Assembly: GCA_903882875.1 (NCBI GenBank)
Contig: CAIRYQ010000075.1
Location: forward strand, 1-45,771
Direction: 5' to 3'
Length of the DNA: 45,771 nucleotides
Source of the DNA: an uncultured Spartobacteria bacterium
Lineage (GTDB): Bacteria; Verrucomicrobiota; Verrucomicrobiia; Chthoniobacterales; Chthoniobacteraceae
Part shown: in pieces, positions 25,898 to 35,528 of the stretch
Layout: the number at the start of each line of letters is the position of its first letter
How positions within the stretch are numbered: the stretch's first letter is position 1
The notes under the pieces: model-generated
What the model saw: only the letters and a program-made list of their open reading frames with translations
The model's database searches: none
What the model was told of the DNA's origin: nothing
Position numbers and translations under genes: made by a program

Positions 25898-27174
25898 TGG
25901 CAGTGCCGTTCCGCACGCGCACGTTGATGCGCCCGCTACTCGCCGCCATGAGTGTGTTCCTCATCGCGCCGCTGCTCCATGCGGCGGACGCGCCAAAATT
26001 CCGCACCGATGCCGACGGCCCGGTGAAGGCGGACGAGAAGCGAAAAAATCCGAAGGATCGGAAGCCCGGTGACAAGCCCGACTGGTTTCTGCCTGTGGAC
26101 GGTGAGTTCCCGCCCGAGGGATCGGCGCACGCGATCTCGGGCGAACTCACGTCCGTGGATCACTTGGAGCGTCGCTTCCAGATCCGCGTGGATCGCAACG
26201 ACAGCCAGGATCGCGGCGTGTGGGATCTGCCGCTCGATGCCGGGATGCTGCCGTACGGCACGATCTATTTTCACGATGCATCCGCCGCGTTGCAGGACAT
26301 CCCGATCGGCACGCATCTGCACGGGCTCTTCTACCTCGCTGATCCGAACGACAAGACGCCCGCGCCGCCCACGGCGTACGGCCGCAAGACGCCGGAATAC
26401 GATTTCCGCCGTTGCTTCCGCATCGAGGACGACTTCACTTTTCACGCGCGGCAAAAGCAGCAGTGGAAAATCGAGAGCGTGGATATCGAGGCGAAGAAGC
26501 TCGCCGCCACACTGATCGAAAACGGCAAGCCCGTCGGCGATGGCAAGGCAAAGAATTTCGACCTCCTCTCGAGCACGCGCGTGATGCAGGGCAAAGGTTT
26601 CGCCGAACTCACTTCGCTGCAAGCCGGACAGATCGTTCAGATCAATCTCACATGGGCCACGCTCTACGGGCCGGGCCGCATCACGGACGTGTGGGTGGAC
26701 GACGCGAGCCGTGCGCTCGCCACCGGGCAGCAGCTCGAACGCCACCGCAACCACATCCGCGAGCGCGGGCTCGCCGGCTATGTCACCGCTGTTGAGGACG
26801 AGTCGCAGATCGTCACCATCACGTTTTTCGGCGGCGTGGATGATAAGCTCTTCGACGAACTCACGCTCACGAACAGCGACAAGATCGGCTGGCCGCTTTC
26901 GAAGGAACCCGAAAATCCCTCCGCGCCGAAAGGCACCATCGCCGTCGCGCGCGAGAGCCTCATGACCTACGATCCGGTGAACGACCGCAAGGGCGGCAAC
27001 ATTCTCGACATCAAAAAAATCCCCGCCGAACCCGGCAGCAGCGGCGTGCAGATCCGCGTGAAAGTGGACATGATGCTCGAGGGATACCGTCCGCGCCGAG
27101 TCATCCGCTTTTATCCCGCGACGTGGAAAGTCCAGGCCCTGCCGAGGGAGGAGCAGTTTCAGGGGCGAGAGTGA
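25894..27174 (+). CDS. Exported protein built from repeated OB-like beta modules (paralogue A)
   Basis: 426 residues from GTG 25894, or 425 from the adjacent ATG 25897; both overlap the DUF1552 stop. A signal peptide ends near AADAPKF. No catalytic motif is visible. The body has small beta modules in which a strand pair leads to a D-I/L-x-x-G turn: [20 protein letters not shown], then [20 protein letters not shown], then [20 protein letters not shown], and finally [20 protein letters not shown]. These resemble OB-type modules such as DUF5666. The last two blocks are clearly shared with the next gene (27266-28717), so the two are paralogues. It could be a periplasmic binding or scaffold protein for the PSC/DUF1552 pair. 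Family not recognised. Confidence 0.7.
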   Translation: MMAVPFRTRTLMRPLLAAMSVFLIAPLLHAADAPKFRTDADGPVKADEKRKNPKDRKPGDKPDWFLPVDGEFPPEGSAHAISGELTSVDHLERRFQIRVDRNDSQDRGVWDLPLDAGMLPYGTIYFHDASAALQDIPIGTHLHGLFYLADPNDKTPAPPTAYGRKTPEYDFRRCFRIEDDFTFHARQKQQWKIESVDIEAKKLAATLIENGKPVGDGKAKNFDLLSSTRVMQGKGFAELTSLQAGQIVQINLTWATLYGPGRITDVWVDDASRALATGQQLERHRNHIRERGLAGYVTAVEDESQIVTITFFGGVDDKLFDELTLTNSDKIGWPLSKEPENPSAPKGTIAVARESLMTYDPVNDRKGGNILDIKKIPAEPGSSGVQIRVKVDMMLEGYRPRRVIRFYPATWKVQALPREEQFQGRE

Positions 27175-27265
27175 ACGCAGATTGCCGCGATCTTATTTCG
27201 CAGCCATTTTTCCGGAAAGGATTGCGCAACCCCACTTCTTCCCCTCCGCCGCCCGCTTGACACCC

Positions 27266-28717
27266 ATGAATTTGCCGCAGGTGTTTTCTTTGTTTTCAAG
27301 AGCCGTGCTTTGCTTCGCTTTGCTTGTGTCCGTGCAAGCGGCGGACACGGAGTTCCCTTCGCTCGACAAGACGAAGCGCGTGCGTGGCGAGCTGGTCAGC
27401 GCGGATTTCATTCATCGGGCCGGGCAATTTCGCACGGAGAAAGGCGAGCTGACGGATTTCACAATGCCGCCGTACGGCATCATGAAGTTCCAGGGCGCCG
27501 AGGCGGACCTGCGCGATGTGCCGCTCGGCGCGAAGCTGGAGTTTGTGCTGCTGCCGGATGCGCAGGGAAAATTTTCCCGGCTGGTGACGACGGAGTCTCC
27601 GGGCGAAGCCGACGCATCGTTGCGGAAGAAGTTTGAGGACTTCACGAAGGCTCGCGGTGTGGCGGGGTGGATTGACAGGACCGAGGGCAGGCAGGTGACG
27701 ATCACATTATTCACCGGCGATCCGGTGAGTTTCCAGGACCGCTACGATGCGCTGCTCGTGAAAGGCAAGGAGGCCCGAGTGTGCGTGGCAAACGACGAAC
27801 TGCGCACTTGGAATCCTGGCGTGGACGGCGAGCGCGGATCGATCACCGAGGTCACAAGGATTCCGGCGGATCGCATCGGATGCAGCGGCTATCGCGTGGT
27901 CGTGACCGTGCCGAACATGCTCGAAGGCTATCGCCGGGGACGTGTCGTGCGTGTGTTCCTCGATGGCTGGAAGGCGCGCGATCAGCTCTATGGCGAGAGC
28001 CTGATGGGCTACGGCTACGGCCGACTGCTCGATCAGGAACTCGTGGAGAACGTGGCGAAGGAATACCCCGAGCAGTTCCCGTTTCGCACCGACTACGCGA
28101 ACGAAAAGCTGCCGTGGTATCAGTTGAAACCCGGACAGGAACCGCCGCCATTTTCGGAGCACGTCGTCCACGGCGCGCTGGTGAAGCCGGGGCAGTTTCT
28201 CACGGAGCACACAGGTGAAGCGGCGGACTTCACGCTGATCGAAAAGGCGAAGGTTCGCTACCTCGGCAAGGATACGAAGCTCGAAGACATCCCGTCCGGC
28301 ACGCGCTGCCGTTTTCATTTGTATCAGGACGAGAAGGGCGCATTCACGAGGGCCGGTTTCGTGAGCGACGACTTCAGCCAGCGTGCGAGCAATTCTGTGA
28401 CGCTGCGGATAGACGCGCTGCATTTGGAAAAGGATCGCGTGGAGGCGTCGTGGCTGTTGCCTGAGGTGAAGAACTACAATGGCGACATGGAGCGTCCGCA
28501 GCCAATCGGTCGCTCGCTGTTGCGCGTCACGAAGGACACGCGTGTGTGGAAGCTGGACACGAAAATCGGAATCCGCGACTTGCGACTGAACGATCTCATC
28601 CTCGTGAACACCACCGCGGAAATTCCCGGTGAACCCGCGCAATGCACCGACATCTGGGTCGGTGAGGAGACGATCAAGCAGGTGTCCGCGCCGAACAGGC
28701 AGGCCGCGAAAAAGTGA
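27266..28717 (+). CDS. Exported protein built from repeated OB-like beta modules (paralogue B)
   Basis: 483 residues from ATG 27266, where a signal peptide begins (MNLPQVFSLFSRAVLCFALL); upstream codons to 27182 are unlikely to be used. It contains at least three copies of the small module, with motifs PPYGIMKFQGAEADLRDVPL, ARVCVANDELRTWNP, KVRYLGKDTKLEDIPSGTRC and RVWKLDTKIGIRDLRLNDLI. A block GVAGWIDRTEGRQVTITLF and NMLEGYRRGRVVRVFLDGWK match paralogue A at corresponding positions. The stop falls five bases before the second PSC gene, so it is the bridge between the two PSC modules. No enzyme motif. Function unknown. Confidence 0.7.
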   Translation: MNLPQVFSLFSRAVLCFALLVSVQAADTEFPSLDKTKRVRGELVSADFIHRAGQFRTEKGELTDFTMPPYGIMKFQGAEADLRDVPLGAKLEFVLLPDAQGKFSRLVTTESPGEADASLRKKFEDFTKARGVAGWIDRTEGRQVTITLFTGDPVSFQDRYDALLVKGKEARVCVANDELRTWNPGVDGERGSITEVTRIPADRIGCSGYRVVVTVPNMLEGYRRGRVVRVFLDGWKARDQLYGESLMGYGYGRLLDQELVENVAKEYPEQFPFRTDYANEKLPWYQLKPGQEPPPFSEHVVHGALVKPGQFLTEHTGEAADFTLIEKAKVRYLGKDTKLEDIPSGTRCRFHLYQDEKGAFTRAGFVSDDFSQRASNSVTLRIDALHLEKDRVEASWLLPEVKNYNGDMERPQPIGRSLLRVTKDTRVWKLDTKIGIRDLRLNDLILVNTTAEIPGEPAQCTDIWVGEETIKQVSAPNRQAAKK

Positions 28718-28721
28718 TGCC

Positions 28722-31100
28722 ATGAAATCGTTTCTGATCATCGGGTTCATTGTCGTGTGCGGGGCGCTCCCGTGCGTCGCCGCCACTGCGCCGGAGCCGC
28801 ACGTCGCGACCTTTTTCAAGGCCCACTGCAACAAGTGCCACGACGAAAAAAAACAGAAGGGCGATCTGCGCGTGGACAACCTGATGGTTGATTTTTCCTC
28901 GCCGAAAATCATGGGCAACTGGGAGGAGATCATGAACCGCATCAACTCCGGCGACATGCCGCCCGAGAAGGAGAAACGGCCCAAGCCTGACGACATCGCC
29001 AGCGTCGCGGAGTGGATCGCCGGTCAGCTCCGCGAAGGCGAAGCCGTGCGACAGGCGTCCGGCACGGACAAGGTCGCCTTCCTTAAGCTCACGCGTGAGG
29101 AATATGCGAACACGATCCGCGATTTGCTCGGCGTGACGTTCGAGGTCAAGGGCGCGGCCGGGCTGCCGGAGGATCCGGATTGGAAAGGCTTCGAGCGCAT
29201 CGGCTCCGTGCTCACGCTTTCGCCCACGCACGTCGAAAAATATCTCGCGGCTGCGGAGATGGTGCTCGATGAGGCGCTGTCATTGCGGCCCGAACCGAAG
29301 CGCGACGCCATCGTGTGGACCGCATGGGACATGCGCTGGAAGGGATTCCAAAAGGAATACGAGGCCCGCGGCATCGCCGATCAGGTGCGCATCGAAATCG
29401 TGCCGAACAACTACACGACCGACACTTGGAACCTCGATGTGAAGACCACGGGCGACTACCTCGTGCGCGTAAAGCTGAGCGGCCTGCGGGCGCAGGGCGG
29501 ACGCGCGCCGCGGCTGAAAGTGTATCTTTCAAACGTGGACAAGACGCTCATCGAGCAGGACGTGGACGCCGCCGAGGACAAGCCCGTCACCATTGAGAAG
29601 CGCGTGCATCTCATCGCGGGAAAATACCCCGTGCGAATCATCAACAGCGTGCCCGGCCCGAATCCCGAGGGCCGCCGGTCGCGGCACAGCGGCACGCCGA
29701 ATGCATTCACGAACACGCGCAACCGCGTGCCGTGGCAGATCAAACTTACGGACGACGACTGCAAGCCGATCCAGCCGACGCTCATCATTGATCGTGTGGA
29801 ATGGGACGGCCCGATCGTGGATTCGTGGCCCACGGCGGCGCATCAGCGCATCTTCGCGAGCAAGGACGCGCGCGAAATCGTGTCGAAGTTTGCCGAACGC
29901 GCATGGCGCAGACCCGTGCAAAGCGGCGAGGTAGATCGCCTGATGAAGCTCGTCGAAAAAGCGCAGTCGCTCGGAGATAACTTCGAGGCGTCGGTGCGCA
30001 CGGCGCTTGTTGCCGTGCTGAGTTCGAAGAGCTTCATCTACCTCGAGGAGGGCAGCACGAAAAAGGCGTCGCCGACGCTCAACGACTGGGAGCTGGCTTC
30101 GCGCCTGTCCTACTTTCTCTGGAGCACGATGCCCGATGAGCGCCTCGCCGAACTCGCGCGCACGAACACCTTGCGCGCGCATTTGCAGGCTGAGGTGAAA
30201 CGCATGCTGGCCGATCCGAAGGCGAAGGCATTTGCCGATAGTTTCCCGCGCCAGTGGCTGCAACTGCGCCGCGTCGGGATGTTCCCGCCGGACAAGGTGC
30301 TGTATCCCGACTACGATGAAAACCTCGAGGAAAGCATGGTCGCCGAGACGCTCGCGTTCTTCGCCGATGTGCTGCATCGCAACGGGAGCTTGCGCGAATT
30401 CCTCGACTCCGACTGGACGATGCTCAACGAGCGGCTCGCCACGCACTACGGCCTCGAAGGCGTGCGCGGTGACGACATGCAGCGCGTGTCGCTCAAGCCC
30501 GAAGACCATCGCGGCGGCCTGCTCACGCAGGGCTCCGTGCTCAGTCTCACCAGCGACGGCACGCGGCATCGCCCTGTGCATCGCGGCGTCTGGGTGCTCG
30601 ATTCGATCATCGGAAAGCCCGCGCCTCCGCCTCCCGCGAACGTCCCGGCGCTCAATACTCCGGCTGCCGATCAAAAGAAAACCACCGTGCGTGAAAAACT
30701 CGAACAGCATCGCGCCGATCCGAACTGCAATGCGTGTCACACGAAGATCGATCCGCTCGGCGTCGCGTTCGACAACTACGATGCCATCGGCCGCTGGCGC
30801 ACGGTCGAGGCGGTGAAGGACGGTGTCGGCGAGGATCCGAAGCTCGATGCGAGCGGCACGCTGAACGACGGACGCACATTCAAGAATGCCGCCGATTTGA
30901 AAAAGCTGCTGCTCGCCGACGCCGACAAGTTTGCCTCCGCCGTCACGGAGAAGCTCGCGACGTATGCCCTGCGTCGCGGCACGACTTTTTCGGATCGCGC
31001 CGAGATGAAGCGCATCACCGAGCAATCCAAGGTGGACGAGTACAAGCTGGCCTCGTTGATCGAGGAGATCGTGACGAGCGAGCTTTTTCTCAAACGCTGA
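28722..31100 (+). CDS. Planctomycete-type cytochrome c protein, copy 2
   Basis: 792 residues from ATG 28722, giving a signal peptide (MKSFLIIGFIVVCGALPCVA). It has the same order as copy 1: haem motif CNKCH at 36-40, DUF1587 (KLTREEYANTIRDLLGV), an inserted beta-sandwich (about 215-330), DUF1595 (FAERAWRRPVQSGEVDRL), DUF1592 (DWELASRLSYFLWSTMPDER), DUF1588 with CNACH at 669-673, and DUF1585. The two copies align along their whole length and share near-identical runs such as VGMFPPDK, so they arose by duplication. No DUF1552 gene follows directly; the next one is at 38130, after four putative carbohydrate-active or hydrolase genes. Role inferred as periplasmic electron transfer linked to substrate oxidation. 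Confidence 0.9.
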   Translation: MKSFLIIGFIVVCGALPCVAATAPEPHVATFFKAHCNKCHDEKKQKGDLRVDNLMVDFSSPKIMGNWEEIMNRINSGDMPPEKEKRPKPDDIASVAEWIAGQLREGEAVRQASGTDKVAFLKLTREEYANTIRDLLGVTFEVKGAAGLPEDPDWKGFERIGSVLTLSPTHVEKYLAAAEMVLDEALSLRPEPKRDAIVWTAWDMRWKGFQKEYEARGIADQVRIEIVPNNYTTDTWNLDVKTTGDYLVRVKLSGLRAQGGRAPRLKVYLSNVDKTLIEQDVDAAEDKPVTIEKRVHLIAGKYPVRIINSVPGPNPEGRRSRHSGTPNAFTNTRNRVPWQIKLTDDDCKPIQPTLIIDRVEWDGPIVDSWPTAAHQRIFASKDAREIVSKFAERAWRRPVQSGEVDRLMKLVEKAQSLGDNFEASVRTALVAVLSSKSFIYLEEGSTKKASPTLNDWELASRLSYFLWSTMPDERLAELARTNTLRAHLQAEVKRMLADPKAKAFADSFPRQWLQLRRVGMFPPDKVLYPDYDENLEESMVAETLAFFADVLHRNGSLREFLDSDWTMLNERLATHYGLEGVRGDDMQRVSLKPEDHRGGLLTQGSVLSLTSDGTRHRPVHRGVWVLDSIIGKPAPPPPANVPALNTPAADQKKTTVREKLEQHRADPNCNACHTKIDPLGVAFDNYDAIGRWRTVEAVKDGVGEDPKLDASGTLNDGRTFKNAADLKKLLLADADKFASAVTEKLATYALRRGTTFSDRAEMKRITEQSKVDEYKLASLIEEIVTSELFLKR

Positions 31101-31110
31101 TCGTTCACCA

Positions 31111-32493
31111 ATGAAACCGGCAATTTTTCCGCTGACACTTTGTCTGGCGATATTCGCGTGGTCTCACGCTCACGGTGCGTGGCCACCGGCGATGGACCCG
31201 GTCAACACGACGACGCAGACGAAGGACGGGCGCACCGTCGCGCGATACACGCATGGGCCGCGCGAAACATGGGGCTATGCGCAGGACGCGGCATGGAGCA
31301 CACCGCCGGATCGGGAAACCGGCGTCGATCAGCAGAACCACTGTTGCTTTTACATCGTCGCGCCGAAGCATCCGCGCGAGAACGCGCCGCTGTGCGTGGT
31401 GCTGCATTCGGCGAATCGCACGGCGTTTGATTATCTCGGCTTCGCGTGTCTCGGGCGGCAGATCGAGAACCGCGAAGATCCGGCGACGGTGATGACGAAT
31501 TCGCCGGATGGTTTTTACTCGCTCTATCTCAGCTCGACGAACGCCGAATGGTGGGGCTGGAAGGAGGCAAGGCTGAACGAGTCGAAGCGCGTCAACACGG
31601 CTACGTCCGCCGAGAAGCGTGTGCTCGACACGATCGAGTGGGTCGTGGCGAAGCACAAGATTGACCGCAATCGCATCTACCTCTGCGGCGTCTCGATGGG
31701 CGGCTGCGGCACGCTCGGGCTCGGGATGCCGCACGGTGAAATCTTCGCCGCCATTCGCGCCGATGTGCCTGCGGGCACGGGCTACGCCTCCGCGCGCATG
31801 GGCGGCTTTGCGCCGTCGCCCGCGTCCGATGCATCGCAGGCGGAGCGCGATGGATGGATGTTGCGCGCGGCGGGTGTCGGTCTGCCGGAACCGCCGGTCA
31901 TCGTGGATTTTTCCTCGCAGACGGACAACTGGTCCGTCACGCAGCCCGCGCTCTTGCAGGCCGCGCAAGGCGGACGCCTGCCGCTCGTGCTGGGCTGGGG
32001 GCCGTTCGGCCATGTGACTTTCAGTTCGCTGATTGCGAAGTATCCACCGTGCGATGTCGTGCTGGCTTTTCCGTGGCTGGAGATTCGGAAAAACGAGGCG
32101 TATCCGGTCTTCACCCACGCCTCGTGTGATCAGCGTTCACCGTGGCTGAACGCACCCGCAGATTACGACAACACGGGCCAGATGAACGCCTGGTTCCGCT
32201 GGAAAAATGAGTGCGACACTCCGGCTGAATTTGCGATGCAGATTTGGATCGCGCATCCCGAAATCAAGACGACGGCGGCGATGCCGAACGCCGCGACGGC
32301 GGACATCACGCCGCGGCGCTTGCAGCAGTTCAAAATTGAGCGTGGCAAAAATTATGCGTGGCAGATTTCCCGCGGCGGTGGCGTGCTTGCATCGGGCAAG
32401 TCCAGTCCTGATGCCGCAGGCCTGCTCACGATTCCAAAAGCTCCGCTGGCGACAACGCCGACCGAACTGAAAATCCGCATCGCCGCACCATGA
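31111..32493 (+). CDS. Exported alpha/beta-hydrolase, esterase-like
   Basis: 460 residues with a signal peptide (MKPAIFPLTLCLAIFAWSHA). The hydrolase region (about 80-320) shows an oxyanion-type strand LCVVLHSANRTAFDY and the nucleophile elbow LCGVSMGGCGTLGLGMP, with Ser in GVSMG. A later Asp and His were not assigned with certainty. The C-terminal 120 residues look like a separate beta domain. The pattern fits PHB-depolymerase-like or carbohydrate-esterase-like enzymes; the substrate is not evident. The start is 10 bases after the second PSC stop, and its own stop overlaps the GH5 start (ATGA), so this esterase is produced together with a glycosidase, which favours a deacetylating or de-esterifying role on a polysaccharide. 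Confidence 0.75.
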   Translation: MKPAIFPLTLCLAIFAWSHAHGAWPPAMDPVNTTTQTKDGRTVARYTHGPRETWGYAQDAAWSTPPDRETGVDQQNHCCFYIVAPKHPRENAPLCVVLHSANRTAFDYLGFACLGRQIENREDPATVMTNSPDGFYSLYLSSTNAEWWGWKEARLNESKRVNTATSAEKRVLDTIEWVVAKHKIDRNRIYLCGVSMGGCGTLGLGMPHGEIFAAIRADVPAGTGYASARMGGFAPSPASDASQAERDGWMLRAAGVGLPEPPVIVDFSSQTDNWSVTQPALLQAAQGGRLPLVLGWGPFGHVTFSSLIAKYPPCDVVLAFPWLEIRKNEAYPVFTHASCDQRSPWLNAPADYDNTGQMNAWFRWKNECDTPAEFAMQIWIAHPEIKTTAAMPNAATADITPRRLQQFKIERGKNYAWQISRGGGVLASGKSSPDAAGLLTIPKAPLATTPTELKIRIAAP

Positions 32494-33521
32494 ACACCAC
32501 GCGCCGTGAAGCTTTGAAGGCGCTCGGATCCGCGTTCATCGGTGCCGGCATTTCCTCGGGAACGCTCTTTGCGGATGGAGCCGCAGCGAAGCCCTCGCTA
32601 AACGTTTTTCCCAACTACGGCTGGCTGCGTGGCCTCGGCATCGTGCCGTCGTGGGGCGCGAATATCGTCGAGGCATGGCAGCTTTACGACGGCGCGCGAT
32701 TCCGCGAGGAAGTCGCGCTGGCGCGTAAGATTCACTGCAACTGCATCCGGCTGTGGATCGAGTTCGTGGCGTGGAAGACGGATCCGGAGAAAATCACGGC
32801 GCGTTTTCTCGATGCAGTGGCGGGCATCGCGGAGAAAGGCATGAAAGTGATGCCGTGCCTTTTCAATCGCTGGCACGACAAGAAGCTGGACTACGGCGGC
32901 ACTCCGCTGGCGGGCGACTGGGCGCCGTATTGCGAATATGTGAAAGCACTCGTGACGCCGCTCGTGAACGATGATCGCGTGATGATCTGGGAACTGTGCA
33001 ACGAGCCAAAATCGACGGATGCCGGCACGCAGGAGTTCAAATGGATGAGCGAGATCGCCGCTACGGTGCGCGGCTGCGGAGCACGGCAGCCCATTACGAT
33101 CGGCACGATGCGCGGCAAGAACATCACCACATTCGCACCGCTCATGGACGTGCTGAACGGCCATCCTTACGCGCACAATCGCAAGGCGCTCGAGGTGATG
33201 ATTGCGGGCTACTCGGCCATTCAAAAAGAAATCGGGAAACCATTCATGGTGAACGAAGCCATCCCTGGTGCGCTCGATGATCTTGTGCGTGCGGAGGCCG
33301 TGCGCTTTCATGCGGAGATGCTTTCCGCTGCGGGCTTCGGCTGGATGGGCTGGGTGATTCGCGAGGGCAGGGCCATCGCCACGCGGCGCGATCTGCCCGA
33401 TGGCAACGGCATCAACGGCGGCGGCTACCATCCGTTTTTCACGAAGGAAGGAAAGCTGCGCGACGGTCTCGACTTTCTTGCCGAGAAGCCAAAGCTCCGC
33501 GCGCCGTGGGAGAAAGACTGA
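32490..33521 (+). CDS. GH5-like glycoside hydrolase with Tat-type signal
   Basis: 343 residues. The N-terminus (TTRREALKALGSAFIGAG) looks like a twin-arginine signal. The barrel has the clan GH-A pattern: IHCNCIRLWIEFVAWKTDPE, then MIWELCNEPKSTD with the acid/base Glu172 in NEP, a His/Tyr pair in NGHPYAHN, and FMVNEAIPG with Glu256 as the probable nucleophile. Length fits a single-domain GH5 or a close relative (for example mannanase- or cellulase-like). No binding module is attached. The ATGA overlap with the upstream esterase indicates a two-enzyme unit. The exact family and substrate cannot be assigned by eye. Confidence 0.78.
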   Translation: MNTTRREALKALGSAFIGAGISSGTLFADGAAAKPSLNVFPNYGWLRGLGIVPSWGANIVEAWQLYDGARFREEVALARKIHCNCIRLWIEFVAWKTDPEKITARFLDAVAGIAEKGMKVMPCLFNRWHDKKLDYGGTPLAGDWAPYCEYVKALVTPLVNDDRVMIWELCNEPKSTDAGTQEFKWMSEIAATVRGCGARQPITIGTMRGKNITTFAPLMDVLNGHPYAHNRKALEVMIAGYSAIQKEIGKPFMVNEAIPGALDDLVRAEAVRFHAEMLSAAGFGWMGWVIREGRAIATRRDLPDGNGINGGGYHPFFTKEGKLRDGLDFLAEKPKLRAPWEKD

Positions 33522-33553
33522 CGCTGCAATTTCAAATGGCCTTTTGTCAGCAC

Positions 33554-35491
33554 ATGAAGACCCACACGCTCACCGTGCTCATGTTCATCATCGCGCTGTT
33601 CGCAGCGTCGCAGTCGCAGGCTGCGCAGCTCGCACCCGGCGCGGGCCGATTTGAAGTTTCACACGACGGCCGCACGATTCCCGTTTGGTATTTCCTGCCG
33701 GAAAATGTGCGCGCCGACGCGCCGGTGCTCATCGTCATGCACGGCGTCAATCGCGACGCGGACCGCTATCGCGACGAATGGACGCCGCACGCGAAGAAAT
33801 ACGGATTCATCCTCGTCGCGCCCGAATTTTCCAAGGAGGCGTTTCCCGGCGACGACGGCTACACGCTGGGCGTGAAGGGCGCGTTCGGTTTCATCGAGCC
33901 GGTCTTCGACGCGGTGAAGGCAGCGACGGGAAATCGCAGCGAGCGCTATCATCTTTACGGTCACTCGGCGGGCGCGCAGTTCGTGCATCGCTTTCTTTAT
34001 TTCGTGCCGCAGGCGCGCGTGGCGAAGGCCGTGGCCGCGAATGCCGGCTGGTGGACGATGCCCGATCCCGCGATTGATTTTCCTTACGGGCTGCACAACT
34101 CGCCGGTGGATGACGCCGCGCTCAAATCCGCGTTGCAGCGTCCGCTCACGGTGCTGCTCGGCACTGCGGACATTGATCCAAATCACGTTCATCTGCGCCG
34201 CACGCCCGAGGCGATGGCGCAGGGGCCGTATCGCTTCGCCCGCGGGCACGCTTTTTTCGCAGCGGGAAAAAGCCGGGCTGCGGCGCTCGGCGTGCCGCTC
34301 GGCTGGCAGCTCGCGACCGCGCCCGGCGTGGCTCACGAGGACAAAGGCATGGCGGTGTTTGCAGTGAAGGAACTGTTCGGCCAGCCGCAAATCGTGCCGC
34401 GCGATCCCGCGCACGCGCGCATCCTCTTCGCCGGCGACACGAGCGGCGGCGAGAGTTACCAGGAGGAATACGCGAAGCAGGGTGGCGTGAACATTCTCAC
34501 GCAAAAAGGCTACGAGTATGGCCTCGCGAAACTCCGCCCGCTGCTCGCGGCGGTGGACTTTCGCGTCTTCAATCTCGAAACACCGCTGACCGCGCGCCAC
34601 GACAGCCCGCTCAAGGGCAAGGACTATTTGCACTACAGCGATCCGGTGAAGCTGCCCGCGCTCTTCACGCCGTTCGGCCCGCTTGCCGTTTCGCTCGCCA
34701 ACAATCACAGCATGGACCAAGGCCCCGAGGGACTCGACGACACCCGCGCCGCGCTCAGCGCGGCGGGCGCATCGTGGTTCGGCGCAGGCTGCAATCTCAC
34801 CGAGGCTGCGCGACCGCTGCTCCAGGAATTTCGTTTGGGCGGAAAATCGTTCACGCTCGCCATCTTCGGTGCGTTCGATTTTCGCAAGGAATACGACGAG
34901 AAATTTCACTTCTACGCCGACGCCGACCATCCCGGCGCCGCACCTACCGATGTGCCCGCGGTGAAAAAGGCGATTGCCGAACTGCGGCGCACGAAGCCCG
35001 ATGCGTTCGTCGTTTATTTCGTGCATTGGGGTGACAACTACGTTTGGAAAAACGCGAAGCAAGTGGCGATGGCGCACGCGTTGCGCGAGGCTGGCGTGGA
35101 CCTCGTCGTCGGCGCGCACGCGCACATGATGCAGGAAGTCGAGCACGACGGGCGCGGCTGGATTTTCTACAGCGTCGGCAATCTGATGTTCAATGCGAAG
35201 GGCCGCTACACCGCGCACCACGCACCGCCCTTCAGCCTCCCGCTCGTCGTGGATTTTTCGATGAAGGACGGCCACCTGCAAACAAGCCTGCGCGTGTATC
35301 CCATCGTGAGCGACAACCAGCTCACGGACTATCAGCCCCGATTCGTGACTGAGACCGAGCTGTCGGCGATCGACGCGCTGCTCGCGGAAAAAAGCGGCTG
35401 GGATTCCGCAGCACGCGCCGCGGTGCGACGTGGCACGGATGACATCGGGCCGTGGCTGGAATTCACCACTCCGCAGCACACGGCCAAATAG
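33554..35491 (+). CDS. Fusion of alpha/beta-hydrolase and CapA-like metallophosphatase
   Basis: 645 residues from ATG 33554, which begins a signal peptide (MKTHTLTVLMFIIALFAASQ). The N-terminal half (about 25-285) is an alpha/beta-hydrolase: APVLIVMHGVN, then LYGHSAGAQFVHRFLY with Ser in GHSAG, and late ADID and AHEDKG segments that could supply Asp and His. The C-terminal half (about 290-600) matches the PGA_cap/CapA metallophosphatase family: ILFAGDTSGGESY, FNLETPLT, SLANNHSMDQGPEGLDD, VYFVHWGDNYVW, VVGAHAHMMQEVE and FYSVGNLMF. I do not recall this fusion as a standard architecture. CapA relatives act on poly-gamma-glutamate or exopolymers; the joint substrate is unknown. Confidence 0.82.
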   Translation: MKTHTLTVLMFIIALFAASQSQAAQLAPGAGRFEVSHDGRTIPVWYFLPENVRADAPVLIVMHGVNRDADRYRDEWTPHAKKYGFILVAPEFSKEAFPGDDGYTLGVKGAFGFIEPVFDAVKAATGNRSERYHLYGHSAGAQFVHRFLYFVPQARVAKAVAANAGWWTMPDPAIDFPYGLHNSPVDDAALKSALQRPLTVLLGTADIDPNHVHLRRTPEAMAQGPYRFARGHAFFAAGKSRAAALGVPLGWQLATAPGVAHEDKGMAVFAVKELFGQPQIVPRDPAHARILFAGDTSGGESYQEEYAKQGGVNILTQKGYEYGLAKLRPLLAAVDFRVFNLETPLTARHDSPLKGKDYLHYSDPVKLPALFTPFGPLAVSLANNHSMDQGPEGLDDTRAALSAAGASWFGAGCNLTEAARPLLQEFRLGGKSFTLAIFGAFDFRKEYDEKFHFYADADHPGAAPTDVPAVKKAIAELRRTKPDAFVVYFVHWGDNYVWKNAKQVAMAHALREAGVDLVVGAHAHMMQEVEHDGRGWIFYSVGNLMFNAKGRYTAHHAPPFSLPLVVDFSMKDGHLQTSLRVYPIVSDNQLTDYQPRFVTETELSAIDALLAEKSGWDSAARAAVRRGTDDIGPWLEFTTPQHTAK

Positions 35492-35528
35492 CTCAAGCCA
35501 TCGCACCGAACCGCCACAACCATCCGCC

